A stretch of 64,000 nt of DNA. Origin: Streptococcus ovis DSM 16829. GTDB lineage: Bacteria > Bacillota > Bacilli > Lactobacillales > Streptococcaceae. Shown here piece after piece: positions 28,145 to 37,538 of the stretch (within the stretch, counting starts at the first letter, position 1; each line of letters opens with the position of its first letter). The stretch is taken from NCBI RefSeq assembly GCF_000380125.1, contig NZ_KB904584.1:62001-126000 (forward strand), written 5' to 3'. The notes under the pieces were generated by a model, which was not told the origin of the DNA, did no database searches, and saw only the letters and a program-made list of their open reading frames with translations. The translations under genes and the position numbers were made by a program.

Positions 28145-29164
28145 ATGCAAACGATTGGAGAAAAAATAAAAGCCCTTCGCTTGAGTGTGGGCTTGAATCA
28201 GACACAACTTGCTAGTAAATTGGGGATTTCGAATCAAGCTGTTTCGAAGTGGGAGACAAATGTGGCGCTACCTGAACTTTCTCTCTTACCAGAATTGGCG
28301 ACGATATTTGGTGTGAGTATCGACGATTTGTTTGATTATACCAAGGATAAGATGTATAAGAAAATAGCTAGCCAACTCGAAAGTGGCTATGCCCTCTCTC
28401 ATCAGGAATTTCAAAACTTTGAACATTTCTTATTAGAACAAATTCATCAAAATCCTGCAGATCATCAGGCAAATAGTCAACTTGGCTACCTCTATTATTC
28501 CCATGCCAATCAACTTCGGAAAAAGGCAGTACAGTACAGTAAAAAAGCCCTAGAATTACAGCCAAATACAAAGATAGACATTAACGTGATTAACAATGCT
28601 TCAAATGGTGTTCTTTATGATTGGGATGCTGACAGTCGCCATGAATTGATTGACTATTATCAGAGAACGCTTCAAGCGACCCCTGAGAATAAGCGACTCT
28701 ACTTTTATCTACTAGATAATTTAATTGCGGATGGTCGTTTGCGAGAGGCGAAGCTCACATTGGACGAATCATTCATAAAAAATCCTGATTCCCTGAATCA
28801 TTTTTATAAAATTTTTATCGAAGCAAAAGAAAAAGGATTTGCTCAAGTCAAATCTAAGTATCTAACCTTAACAGAGGAGTACGCGGATGACTGGAGAATG
28901 TTATTCTCAGTAGCGAATGCACTCTGCCGTAATGAAGAGTACCGTTTAGCTATCCCTGTCTGGGAAAAGGCTTTTGAAGCACAAGAAAAACCTCGCTTTA
29001 CAGATTATCATGAGTCCATTGCACTTTGCTACATGCGACTAGGAGAGACTGAAAATGCCAAAAAAGCTTACCAGACAATCTTGGAAATACTCCGAGATGA
29101 GTGGGGAATTCGTTTTAGTTCGTACGTTGATGCTATCAAGGAAAAAATTGAAACCTTATCTTAA
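28145..29164 (+). CDS. XRE-family regulator with tetratricopeptide region
   Basis: 339 residues. Helix-turn-helix at 8-60 (LNQTQLASKLGISNQAVSKWETNVALPEL), then an all-helical region with TPR-like repeats (for example NSQLGYLYYSHANQLRKKAVQ near 111 and ALCYMRLGETENAKKAYQ near 296). This architecture resembles peptide-responsive regulators, but no adjacent pheromone gene is evident. ATG at 28145 has GAAGGAGACAG upstream. Confidence 0.85.
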   Translation: MQTIGEKIKALRLSVGLNQTQLASKLGISNQAVSKWETNVALPELSLLPELATIFGVSIDDLFDYTKDKMYKKIASQLESGYALSHQEFQNFEHFLLEQIHQNPADHQANSQLGYLYYSHANQLRKKAVQYSKKALELQPNTKIDINVINNASNGVLYDWDADSRHELIDYYQRTLQATPENKRLYFYLLDNLIADGRLREAKLTLDESFIKNPDSLNHFYKIFIEAKEKGFAQVKSKYLTLTEEYADDWRMLFSVANALCRNEEYRLAIPVWEKAFEAQEKPRFTDYHESIALCYMRLGETENAKKAYQTILEILRDEWGIRFSSYVDAIKEKIETLS

Positions 29165-29196
29165 TACCAGCGAAACTGGCTTTCCTTTTCTTTCTA

Positions 29197-29224
29197 TAAA
29201 AAAAGCGCCGATTGGCGCTTTTTT
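29197..29224 (+). terminator. Terminator of the XRE-TPR gene (bidirectional)
   Basis: AAAAAAAGCGCC, loop GATT, GGCGCTTTTTT. Symmetrical A and T runs let it serve the convergent gene too. Confidence 0.9.
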
Positions 29225-29225
29225 C

Positions 29226-30011
29226 TTAGTAATATTCCCCTTGACGATAATTCCAAGAATTGAAGTGGTCTGAGAGGTACATCATGATTTTATCAATATC
29301 AAGTCCCTTTCGGATAACGACAGGACATGGTTCGACGGAGCGGCTACTTGCTCCCTGTTCAGGGATGAGCTTGCCATCAGCATCTACCATTGATACCATG
29401 ACACCTTGTTCATAGCGAGTTTCAATCGTTTTATCCGGTTGAATGGAAGCTACATAGTCATCAGCTTCAATCACCAAATCAACCATGGAAGCGATGCGTT
29501 CACCGATTCCTTCCACCTTACCACGGTTTCCTTTACCAGAAGGATTAGCAGAAGAAGCGTAGACCATACGTCCCTCTTTTTCCCACATTTCCTTAGCAAT
29601 TTGCTCACCAGCCACACCAAATTTGATAACGAAGCAAGAGGTGCCACGAACATCTGTCATCAACTCTTCACGGCCATCACCATAAGCCTTAAGTTTTTCA
29701 TAGGCTACTGGTTTCCATGGAAGAATACAGCCGAGAAGAATATCCTCGTCCCAGTGCTTTTGATAAAAAGCATCGATTTCAGGAGTAAGCTGGGCTAACT
29801 CCCGAAGCTCCTCCATGCTACCACAAAGGACAACACCTGGTTTGTTACGCTTGCGTTCCTTGGCCTCAAATTTGCGTTCCAAACCAGCCTTATCAGCTGT
29901 CATAATGATATAACCGACCTTAGTAGGGCAAACGATAACGCCTCCCTCGCCTTTGATAATGTTTATACCTTCTTGTGAAAGGTTTCCATCCCAATGAATT
30001 TGTTTTGTCAT
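29226..30011 (-). CDS. Sua5/YciO/YrdC-domain protein
   Basis: 261 residues with a YrdC-like fold: GGVIVCPTKVGYIIMTADKAG near 23, basic RNA/nucleotide segment KERKRNKPGVVLCGS near 53 and SSANPSGKGNRGKVEGI near 155. TsaC/Sua5 make the threonylcarbamoyl-adenylate used by TsaB/TsaD, but this protein is unlinked from those genes and its sequence is divergent, so a YciO-like paralogue of unknown role is the safer call. Start at 30011 has GGGAGATGAG upstream. Confidence 0.75.
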   Translation of the reverse strand: MTKQIHWDGNLSQEGINIIKGEGGVIVCPTKVGYIIMTADKAGLERKFEAKERKRNKPGVVLCGSMEELRELAQLTPEIDAFYQKHWDEDILLGCILPWKPVAYEKLKAYGDGREELMTDVRGTSCFVIKFGVAGEQIAKEMWEKEGRMVYASSANPSGKGNRGKVEGIGERIASMVDLVIEADDYVASIQPDKTIETRYEQGVMVSMVDADGKLIPEQGASSRSVEPCPVVIRKGLDIDKIMMYLSDHFNSWNYRQGEYY

Positions 30012-30162
30012 CAACTCATCTCCCGTCTTGTTCAAATTTTCAGACAATTCATTTATATCAGAATTTTTTTGTAAAAACAACCATTTTTATCTCATCTGTT
30101 TTTCATCTATTGTTTTAGGAAGCCGTCTTGATTTTTAAAGAAGAATATGGGACACTAGGTGT

Positions 30163-31917
30163 ATGAAAAGAATTTATCATGAATGGAACAACCTATACCA
30201 ACAACTGGATCGCCTCCTTCTTCTTTTTGTGTTCGTTTTTACAACAATAGAAGTGGTTTGGATACCTTTTAACTCTTGGTTATCAGAAGTTCTTCTTGGC
30301 TGGACTGGCTATGCTTACCTTTCTCCGACCAATCTCTTAGCAGTTTTATCTGCCAAGTGGTGGGTAACGTTACTTTTTCTACTACAAGTTATAGCCAATT
30401 TTCTCCTCGTTTATCTAGAGATTGGTTTGCTAGTTTTGGGACTAATTCGTATTCTGGAAAAGCAAGAAAATCTACGGTCTTACCTGCTCGGTCTTCTATC
30501 TGATCTGCGACAGATATTACGTACAGTTTCGTTGTCCAAGATTCTTTATATTTTGATGTATTCTGCGGTCTTTTTTCCTTTTTTGCGAAAAATCCTGCAA
30601 ATATATTATATGGATAAATTGATTATTCCACGCTTCGTCCTAGATCACTACAGCAAAAATCCCTTCATCGCTATAATCCTAGTTCTTTTTGTTTTGCTCT
30701 TTTTCTGGTTGGCTACAAGACTTCTCCATAGTTTACCGCTGATTTATCAGAAGGAAATGTCAGTGCGACAAGCAGTAGTAGAGTCTTTCCGCAAAACCAG
30801 ACAATTTGGCAGTTGGAAGGCATATTTCCGTCTTCTTTGGCTGGTCATTCAGACTAGGCTCGCCTTTTTATTGATAGGTTTAAGTCTTTATTTTTTACAA
30901 ATATTGGCAGACAAATTGCCTGAGTTGTTAGCATTAGGCTTTGCTATTTTGCATATGACGATGCTTCATTTGGCTCATTATGGGATTATTTTCCTCTTTC
31001 TACTTAAGTTTATTTCTTATAGTGCTGACTCTGAGTGGCAGTCTTCTCGTCCGCAAAAAATACACTATGGGATGCGTTTGGGGATTTTAGCCTTGGTAGT
31101 CTTCTACTTTGGTGGGCAAGTTTTTGTTTCCCTGTATTTTCCCTCCCGCGACCTACCTGTTACGATTTCACATCGAGGAGTAGATCAGGAAAATGGCGTG
31201 CAAAATACGATTCCTGCCTTGGAGAAAACAGCCAAACTCAAGCCAGACTACGTGGAAATGGATGTCCAAGAGACTAAGGATGGAGACTTTGTGGTCATGC
31301 ATGACACGGACCTGAAAGCCTTGACAGGGCACGAGGGGGGCACCCATGATTATAGTTTGGCAGAGTTAACTCAAATGAGGGCTTCTGAAAACGATCAATC
31401 TAGCCCGGTGCCTTCATTTGAAGAGTATCTTTCGACTGCGGAGGCCTTGAAACAAAAACTCCTAGTAGAAATCAAGACCACCCCAGCGGATTCTCCGCAG
31501 ATGATGGAGCGTTTTTTAAAGACTTATGGAGCTCGCCTACTAGCGGGAGGTCACCAGATGCAGTCCTTAGATTATGCTGTCGTTCAAGCAGTCAAGTCAT
31601 TTGACAAGAAGCTACTCTCGGCCTTTATCTTGCCCTTTAACTCTATTTATCCTAATACAGTAGCAGATGGCTATACGATGGAGTATACCTCCTTAGATCA
31701 AAGCTTTACTTTTAGGTCTTGGTTTCATAAGAAGTTTGTCTATGCATGGACTCCCAATGATGAAGAAGGAATGGTACAAGCTATCCAACTCCAAGTTGAT
31801 GGCATCATTACTGATAATCTCCAATTGCTACAAGAGACTCTCAAAGATTTCAGCGAACAGCAATCCTATGCAAATCTAATCCTATTACAGATGCGACTCC
31901 TTTTCTTGCAAATTTAA
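30163..31917 (+). CDS. Membrane-anchored glycerophosphodiester phosphodiesterase
   Basis: 584 residues. The N-terminal 320 residues hold about seven to eight transmembrane helices (glycerophosphoryl diester phosphodiesterase membrane domain); the C-terminal GDPD catalytic domain begins TISHRGVDQENGVQNTIPA near 335, with metal ligands in YVEMDVQETKDG and the catalytic His in VVMHDTDL, and ends VDGIITDNLQLL. It hydrolyses glycerophosphodiesters, possibly from lipoteichoic acid or lipids, at the membrane surface. Confidence 0.9.
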   Translation: MKRIYHEWNNLYQQLDRLLLLFVFVFTTIEVVWIPFNSWLSEVLLGWTGYAYLSPTNLLAVLSAKWWVTLLFLLQVIANFLLVYLEIGLLVLGLIRILEKQENLRSYLLGLLSDLRQILRTVSLSKILYILMYSAVFFPFLRKILQIYYMDKLIIPRFVLDHYSKNPFIAIILVLFVLLFFWLATRLLHSLPLIYQKEMSVRQAVVESFRKTRQFGSWKAYFRLLWLVIQTRLAFLLIGLSLYFLQILADKLPELLALGFAILHMTMLHLAHYGIIFLFLLKFISYSADSEWQSSRPQKIHYGMRLGILALVVFYFGGQVFVSLYFPSRDLPVTISHRGVDQENGVQNTIPALEKTAKLKPDYVEMDVQETKDGDFVVMHDTDLKALTGHEGGTHDYSLAELTQMRASENDQSSPVPSFEEYLSTAEALKQKLLVEIKTTPADSPQMMERFLKTYGARLLAGGHQMQSLDYAVVQAVKSFDKKLLSAFILPFNSIYPNTVADGYTMEYTSLDQSFTFRSWFHKKFVYAWTPNDEEGMVQAIQLQVDGIITDNLQLLQETLKDFSEQQSYANLILLQMRLLFLQI

Positions 31918-31935
31918 AAAAGCACAAAATACAAA

Positions 31936-32002
31936 AAAGACAAACTCAGCTTTAAAACAGGTTTGTCTTTGGTCAGAGGAAGGCTTTCAAGTCTTCCTTT
32001 TT
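31936..32002 (+). terminator. Tandem terminator hairpins after the phosphodiesterase gene
   Basis: AAAGACAAAC/GTTTGTCTTT at 31936-31970, then GGAAGGC/GTCTTCC with TTTTT at about 31979-32002, between convergent genes. Confidence 0.75.
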
Positions 32003-32005
32003 ATG

Positions 32006-32305
32006 TTAAAACGGTAATTTTCCTGCGAAGGCACCCATTGATTTCTGGGTGGCGACATCAATCTGTGTAAGAGCATCATTGACAGCTTGTGTCGTCATAT
32101 CTTGCAAGGTTTCCATATCTTCTGGATCTACGACAGCTTCTGAAAATTGGATAGTTACCAATTTTTTATCTCCTGTAAAGGTTGCGACAACTAGGTCTTG
32201 TGCGGATTTTCCGACAAATTCAGTTGTAGCGAGTTCTGCCTGCTTTTGTTCCATTTGCTTTTGAAGTTTTTGGGCTTGTTTCATCATTGATTGCATATTC
32301 ATCAT
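32006..32305 (-). CDS. YbaB/EbfC nucleoid-associated protein
   Basis: 99-residue DNA-binding protein of the YbaB/EbfC family: N-terminal helix [20 protein letters not shown], central [18 protein letters not shown] and C-terminal helix [21 protein letters not shown]. Forms dimers that coat DNA. Stands alone here rather than next to recR/dnaX. Confidence 0.93.
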   Translation of the reverse strand: MMNMQSMMKQAQKLQKQMEQKQAELATTEFVGKSAQDLVVATFTGDKKLVTIQFSEAVVDPEDMETLQDMTTQAVNDALTQIDVATQKSMGAFAGKLPF

Positions 32306-32423
32306 AGCGATTCTTGTCTCCTTAAAAGATCATTACTATTGATTATATCATGTTTTTGTGCTGTATTTCAAAGAGAAGCATCTGTTTCTTCCGTTAGATT
32401 TTTCTAAAAAACATATATTTTTC

Positions 32424-32487
32424 TTGTAAATGATAAAAATAAGTGGTATAATCTTTTATATTGTTAACCAGTTAACAACTGGTTAAC
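32424..32487 (+). promoter_or_regulatory. Promoter with AdcR operator palindrome
   Basis: TTGTAA at 32424-32429, 17 bases, TATAAT at 32447-32452 (extended TGG). Just downstream a 25-bp near-perfect palindrome (32463-32487): arms GTTAACCAGTT and AACTGGTTAAC with AAC between. It contains TTAACCAGTTAA at 32464-32475, matching the AdcR motif TTAACYRGTTAA. Zinc-dependent repression of the operon is expected. Confidence 0.85.
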
Positions 32488-32513
32488 AAAAAATAAACAG
32501 AAGGAGGATATTT

Positions 32514-33491
32514 ATGAAAAGAGTGTGTCAATGGATGATGGTGATGCTTGCCTTTTTCTCATTAGCGGCTTGTCATAAGAAGGAAGCGGAGCCGACATCA
32601 GGTCTTAAGATTGTCACGAGTTTCTATCCTATTTATGCAATGACAAAGGCTGTTTCTGGTGATTTAAATGACGTGAAAATGATTCAGTCTAGTCGAGGGA
32701 TTCATTCATTTGAACCTTCTGCATCTGATATACAGGCTATCTATGATGCAGATATATTTGTTTATCATTCACATGTCCTGGAGGCGTGGGCTGGTCGGTT
32801 GCAGCCTAGTGGAGAAGATTCTGTTGTACAGATTGTAGAGGCTTCTAAAGGATTACCATTGCAGCGAGTAGAGGGATTGGAGGATATCGAAGTAGCGGAA
32901 GGGGTAGACGACGCGACCTTGTATGATCCGCATACCTGGTTAGACCCAGTGTTAGTTGGTGAGGAAACCCGCCTCATTGCAGAGCAGTTATCGGAAATTG
33001 ATCCTGAGCACAAAGCGATCTATCAAAAAAATGCGGAAAAAATGGTAGAAGAAATGCAACAATTAACAGACAAGTATGCTGCTATTTTTAAAAAATGTAA
33101 GGATACCACATTTGTCACACAACATACGGCCTTTGCCTACACTGCTAGCAGATTTGGGTTGAAGCAATTGGGAATTTCAGGTGTGTCTGAGCAGGAGCCC
33201 AGTCCACGTCAGTTAGCAGAAATCAAAGAATTTATCGAAGAATACCAGGTAAAAACGATTTTTGTAGAAAAAGGGACTTCTGATAAATTGGCCAAATCAC
33301 TAGCCACTTCCACAGGTGTTCAAGTGAAGGTATTAGAGCCATTAGAAGCAGATCCTGCTAATGGAAAGAGCTTGGTACAGAATTTAGATGACAATTTATC
33401 TGTTTTAGCGAAAGATCTTGTAGCGAGGAAGAATAAAAATAGGGGCATTGCTCCTACAAGGGATAAGAGTGTCGCAAATGTTTACATATAG
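32514..33491 (+). CDS. Zinc-binding ABC transporter lipoprotein (AdcAII/Lmb type)
   Basis: 325-residue cluster 9 metal-binding lipoprotein. Lipobox SLAAC with Cys20; KIVTSFYPIYAMTKAVSGD near 31 opens the fold; metal ligands are visible in GIHSFEPS (His near 66), DPHTWLDP (His near 142) and TQHTAFAY (His near 206) plus a late Glu/Asp. Also known as laminin-binding protein in streptococci. Forms an operon with the histidine-triad gene 15 bases downstream, behind an AdcR site. Confidence 0.93.
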   Translation: MKRVCQWMMVMLAFFSLAACHKKEAEPTSGLKIVTSFYPIYAMTKAVSGDLNDVKMIQSSRGIHSFEPSASDIQAIYDADIFVYHSHVLEAWAGRLQPSGEDSVVQIVEASKGLPLQRVEGLEDIEVAEGVDDATLYDPHTWLDPVLVGEETRLIAEQLSEIDPEHKAIYQKNAEKMVEEMQQLTDKYAAIFKKCKDTTFVTQHTAFAYTASRFGLKQLGISGVSEQEPSPRQLAEIKEFIEEYQVKTIFVEKGTSDKLAKSLATSTGVQVKVLEPLEADPANGKSLVQNLDDNLSVLAKDLVARKNKNRGIAPTRDKSVANVYI

Positions 33492-33506
33492 AAAGGAAGG
33501 AATGAA

Positions 33507-35864
33507 ATGAAGAAAAAATACATTTATGGATCAGTCGTGGCAATTGTTTTGGGAGTGGCCAGTTATCAATTAGGTCAATACAATGCGAAAGAAGCCATGG
33601 CAAGTCATTCTGTCTCTTATGTTGAATCAAAAGAGAAACAGCGGAAAATATCTACAAAGGAAGAATTGACGCCTGATCAGGTCAGCGCAGAAGAAGGCAT
33701 TGATGCAGAACAAATCGTCATCAAAATCACGGATAAAGGCTATGTGACCTCCCACGGAGACCATTATCACTTTTTTAACGGCAAGGTTCCCTATGATGCG
33801 ATTATTAGTGAAGAGTTAGTGATGAAGGATCCATCCTACGTCTTGAACGAATCAGACATCATCAACGAGGTGAAGGATGGCTATATTATTAAGGTTAAGG
33901 GACAGTATTACCTTTATTTAAAATCCAATAGTCAGCGATCAAATGTTCGGAGTAAAGCAGATATTGATGATCAGCGAAATAAGTATAGCCAACATGACTC
34001 TTCCATTCATCAAGGGGCGACGGTTCAGCAACTAGCCCAAGCCAAGTCTCAAGGCCGCTATACGACAGATGATGGTTATATTTTTAGTCCGACAGATGTC
34101 ATAGATGATTTTGGAGATGCTTTCTTAGTGCCACACGGGGACCATTTCCATTATATTCCTAAAAAAGATTTGTCGCCAGATGAGCTGGCAGCAGCGCAAG
34201 CTTATTGGAATCAGAAAAAAGGACAGGTGGCTACTGGACATACTCGGCCATATTCTGGTCAGGTCGCAGTCCCTCGTCCGAAGTCTCCAAGAAGCGTGGC
34301 AACTCCTCATTCCCCACATAGCCACGTGTCTCCAGCACCAAAAAGCCATGTGGCACCCACTCCAAAAACAGGTGGCACTCCTTCAAAACCTGCAGATGCG
34401 CCATTAGAAGAGTGGGAAATTTTACTCCAACAATTGTACCAGTTACCATTAAACCAACGACATGTAGAGTCAGATGGTTTGGTATTTGATCCTGTCCAAA
34501 TCGTTCGGCGCGTTCCGCAAGGCGTTGTGGTTCCACATGGCAATCATTATCATGTCATTCCTTATAATCGCATGTCGCCATTAGAGGCAAAGATTGCGCG
34601 CATGATTCCAATTGGTGCGCGTCCTCGAAAGGGTGGAAAACAAACTCAAGCACCGAAGGTAACGCCACCTGCTACGACGCAGCCAACTCCTAAAGTAGCG
34701 CCGCCTACTAGCCCACAAAAACCAAAGCAAATTCTCTTACATTTCCAAGGGAAGACGTTCCCAGCTGTGAAAAAAGGCTTGGATGGAAAACGGTATACAA
34801 CAAGTGACGGATATACTTTTACAACGGCTTCCATTTATTCTGTGGATTCAGATGGATTGACCACTCGACACACGGATCACCTGCATTTTGTTCCCTTCAA
34901 TGAGTTGGAACAATATGAATTGGATGAAGTAACCCAGTGGATTGAACAACAGAAAAAAAACTTAGGAAAGCTGTTTACAGCCACAGAGATGGAGCAGGCC
35001 TTACAAGCTTTACTTGAAAAAAATAAGGACATCCCAAACGAATCCATTCGCCTATCATTTGACAAAAAAGTACGTGTCTTGCAAGCACGCTTAGCTGCTG
35101 TCAAAAATGGAAAAAGCCTAGAGCCGGTCTTTGAAATTCAAAAAGAATATCAACAAATCGCGCGTGCTATTGATAATGAACTGGAAAATCCAACACCAGA
35201 TGGTGATGGACAAGTTCGAAAAACGGCAAGTGAGATTTATGCAGAAGTGGCAGCAGAAAAAATTGTACCGCTGGAAGCCATTCCGTATAACTTAGTACAG
35301 ACAGTGGAAATCAAAGACGGACATATCTTTGTGATACCGCACTGGGATCACTATCATAATATCCGGATGGAGTTGTTCGATACTGGTTTGTACAATGCAC
35401 CGAATGGCTATACTTTGAAACAATTATTTGCGACGGTGAAATATTATGTTACCCATCCAGAAGAACGTCCAAAAGAAGAAGGATGGGGAGATGATAGTGA
35501 CCATGGACGCGGAAAGAAAGGGGGACAAGATTTCCCTCATGATGTAGAGCCTGACGATGAAGTGGATATCAAAGATAGTCCAGCTGGCAAAGCCCTCTAT
35601 GAAGAATTGTGGAAAGTGGCTGCGCTTGTTGAGGAGCTTCCGGAGGGACCAGATAGAACAGCTTTGGAAGAGGAATCGGATGCGCTCTTTGACCGCTATA
35701 GCGAATTAACAGCAAGAGGGACGGATACGATAGAAGCTATTCAAAAGGATTTAGCAGCGTTAACAGCGAAAATACTTGCAAAACAATCGAGTCACGCAGA
35801 TAGCAGTGATAAAGAAGATGATGAAAAAGTCTTATCTGAACCAAATTTGGAAGAAGAAGTATAA
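33507..35864 (+). CDS. Histidine-triad (Pht/HtpS) surface protein
   Basis: 785 residues with an N-terminal membrane anchor/signal (VAIVLGVASYQLG near 11-23) and five HxxHxH triads: HGDHYH at 83, HGDHFH near 210, HGNHYH near 343, HTDHLH near 454 and HWDHYH near 611. A proline-rich stretch (about 255-300 and 375-410) separates the second to fourth triads; the C-terminus is acidic. Family members bind zinc and pass it to AdcAII, and bind complement factors. Near-full length for the family. Confidence 0.94.
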   Translation: MKKKYIYGSVVAIVLGVASYQLGQYNAKEAMASHSVSYVESKEKQRKISTKEELTPDQVSAEEGIDAEQIVIKITDKGYVTSHGDHYHFFNGKVPYDAIISEELVMKDPSYVLNESDIINEVKDGYIIKVKGQYYLYLKSNSQRSNVRSKADIDDQRNKYSQHDSSIHQGATVQQLAQAKSQGRYTTDDGYIFSPTDVIDDFGDAFLVPHGDHFHYIPKKDLSPDELAAAQAYWNQKKGQVATGHTRPYSGQVAVPRPKSPRSVATPHSPHSHVSPAPKSHVAPTPKTGGTPSKPADAPLEEWEILLQQLYQLPLNQRHVESDGLVFDPVQIVRRVPQGVVVPHGNHYHVIPYNRMSPLEAKIARMIPIGARPRKGGKQTQAPKVTPPATTQPTPKVAPPTSPQKPKQILLHFQGKTFPAVKKGLDGKRYTTSDGYTFTTASIYSVDSDGLTTRHTDHLHFVPFNELEQYELDEVTQWIEQQKKNLGKLFTATEMEQALQALLEKNKDIPNESIRLSFDKKVRVLQARLAAVKNGKSLEPVFEIQKEYQQIARAIDNELENPTPDGDGQVRKTASEIYAEVAAEKIVPLEAIPYNLVQTVEIKDGHIFVIPHWDHYHNIRMELFDTGLYNAPNGYTLKQLFATVKYYVTHPEERPKEEGWGDDSDHGRGKKGGQDFPHDVEPDDEVDIKDSPAGKALYEELWKVAALVEELPEGPDRTALEEESDALFDRYSELTARGTDTIEAIQKDLAALTAKILAKQSSHADSSDKEDDEKVLSEPNLEEEV

Positions 35865-35875
35865 ATCTGCAAATA

Positions 35876-35901
35876 AAAGCTGTCCTAAGGGGCGGCTTTT
35901 G
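35876..35901 (+). terminator. Terminator of the zinc lipoprotein/histidine-triad operon
   Basis: AAAAGCTGTCC, loop TAAG, GGGCGGCTTTT with G-U pairs, then GTTT. Confidence 0.75.
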
Positions 35902-36023
35902 TTTATCTTACAAGTAAAGTCACTGTATCCTAAAATAGAAGACTTCTTACATTGCAAATCATGTGTAGATTTGATACACTGTATCTATTATTCTTATTTG
36001 TTGAGAAGGAAAATGTGAGATAT

Positions 36024-37406
36024 ATGATGAAACAATCAGCTCTTGTGCGCTATGGCGCAATCGGACTCATGCTCTTTGCCCTCTTTTTTGGAGCAGGGAA
36101 CTTGATTTACCCAGCATTTTTAGGGATTTACTCTGGGAGCCAGTTTTGGCTAGCCATTATTGGTTTTTGTTTGACTGCTGTGACGCTGCCATTATTAGGA
36201 GTTGTAGCGATTGCATATACGGGTATAGAGGACGCTGAAAGTCTTGCGCGGCCTATTTCCAAGCGTTTTGCCCTGCTCTTTTCTGTCGCCCTTTACCTGT
36301 CCATCGGGCCTTTCTTTGCGATTCCACGTACAGGTGCGACTTCCTATTCTATCGGGATTGAGCCGATTTTTGGTTCGTCCCTCTGGGTGAAAATAGCTTA
36401 CGCTGTCGTCTTTTTTGGTCTTTCTTACTGGTTAGCGATTAAACCAAGTAAGATGGTGGAGCGCATCGGGAAATACATCACACCCGCCCTTCTTTTTGTA
36501 TTGGCCATTCTTGTAGTTATGTCTTTCTTGCATCCAGCAGGAAATGTTGGGATGCCATATAATGCCAGTCCTACTATAAGCGAATCATTTGCTGATTTCC
36601 CCTTAGTAGCAGGGCTGATTCAAGGATACGGTACCATGGATGCCTTGGCTTCCCTAGCCTTTTCTATTGTTGTCATCAATTCGGTCAAGATGTTCGGTGT
36701 CAAGGACAATCGTGACATTGCTAAGGTGACGATTCTATCTGGGGTGATTGCAGTATTCTTGTTGGCAGTGATTTATATTTTTGTAGCTCGTATTGGAGCG
36801 ACGTCACAAAATCTGTTTGAATTTGATGGAGCTCAGTTTATTCTTCATCAGCAACCAATTGATGGCGGGCACGTTCTGAGCCAAGCTTCCCTTTTCTATC
36901 TAGGAGGAATTGGTCGGTCAGTTCTTGCTGTGATTGTATTCTTGGCATGTTTGACAACATCAACGGGTTTGATTAGTGCTTGTGCTGAGTATTTTAATAA
37001 ACTCTTACCGCAAATTTCTCATGTGGCCTGGGCGACTGTGTTCACACTTATTGCGCTTAGTCTATATTTTATTGGTTTATCTGAGATTATCAAATGGTCG
37101 ATACCAGTCTTGTACCTCCTTTACCCATTGACAGTGGTGATTATTTTCCTTTCATTAGGTCGTCATATATTTGGTAATGATGTACGTGTCTATCAAATGA
37201 CAGTAATTTTTGCTGGTCTTGCGGGATTATACGATGCTTTATTTACTTTTTCTAAGATGACAGGCTGGTTTGTATTACCAACCCCAATTGTGCAGTTTTT
37301 TACAGAATTTTTACCATTAGGGGAATTTTCAATGGGCTGGGTACCACTGGCTGCTATTGGTTTTGTGATAGGCTATATTTGGCATCTATTGGCCAAACAC
37401 TCCTAA
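36024..37406 (+). CDS. brnQ: Branched-chain amino-acid transport system II carrier protein BrnQ
   Basis: 460-residue permease with about twelve helices; ALFFGAGNLIYPAFLG near 18 and IPRTGATSYSIGIEP near 99 are LIVCS/BrnQ signatures. Imports leucine, isoleucine and valine with a cation. Two adjacent ATG codons (36024, 36027) both suit; an upstream start would include non-family sequence. No T-box or other leader element seen upstream. Confidence 0.92.
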   Translation: MMKQSALVRYGAIGLMLFALFFGAGNLIYPAFLGIYSGSQFWLAIIGFCLTAVTLPLLGVVAIAYTGIEDAESLARPISKRFALLFSVALYLSIGPFFAIPRTGATSYSIGIEPIFGSSLWVKIAYAVVFFGLSYWLAIKPSKMVERIGKYITPALLFVLAILVVMSFLHPAGNVGMPYNASPTISESFADFPLVAGLIQGYGTMDALASLAFSIVVINSVKMFGVKDNRDIAKVTILSGVIAVFLLAVIYIFVARIGATSQNLFEFDGAQFILHQQPIDGGHVLSQASLFYLGGIGRSVLAVIVFLACLTTSTGLISACAEYFNKLLPQISHVAWATVFTLIALSLYFIGLSEIIKWSIPVLYLLYPLTVVIIFLSLGRHIFGNDVRVYQMTVIFAGLAGLYDALFTFSKMTGWFVLPTPIVQFFTEFLPLGEFSMGWVPLAAIGFVIGYIWHLLAKHS

Positions 37407-37412
37407 GAAATT

Positions 37413-37450
37413 GAACACTTTATCATCAGATAAGGTGTTCTTTATTTTAA
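37413..37450 (+). terminator. Terminator of brnQ
   Basis: GAACACTTTATC, loop ATCA, GATAAGGTGTTC, then TTTATTTT. Confidence 0.88.
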
Positions 37451-37470
37451 AAAAGAATCCATGATTTGTG

Positions 37471-37520
37471 TTGACGAAAGCGTTTTAAAGGAGTATAATA
37501 AAAGAAACTGGTTATAACCA
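37471..37520 (+). promoter_or_regulatory. agaS promoter with cre-like site and HutC/GntR-type operator
   Basis: TTGACG at 37471-37476, 17-base spacer, TATAAT at 37494-37499. The spacer holds GAAAGCGTTTTAA, close to a CcpA cre. Directly after the -10 lies the palindrome TGGTTATAACCA (37509-37520), of the TGGTnTAnACCA form bound by GntR/HutC amino-sugar repressors such as NagR. Carbon catabolite plus amino-sugar control is inferred. Confidence 0.65.
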
Positions 37521-37538
37521 CATCAAAAGGAGGATTCT

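Noticed and set aside
29226-30011. Calling this gene tsaC, to complete the t6A pathway with tsaB and tsaD
   Set aside because: The fold is right, but sequence and location are unlike TsaC/Sua5; a YciO-like paralogue is safer.
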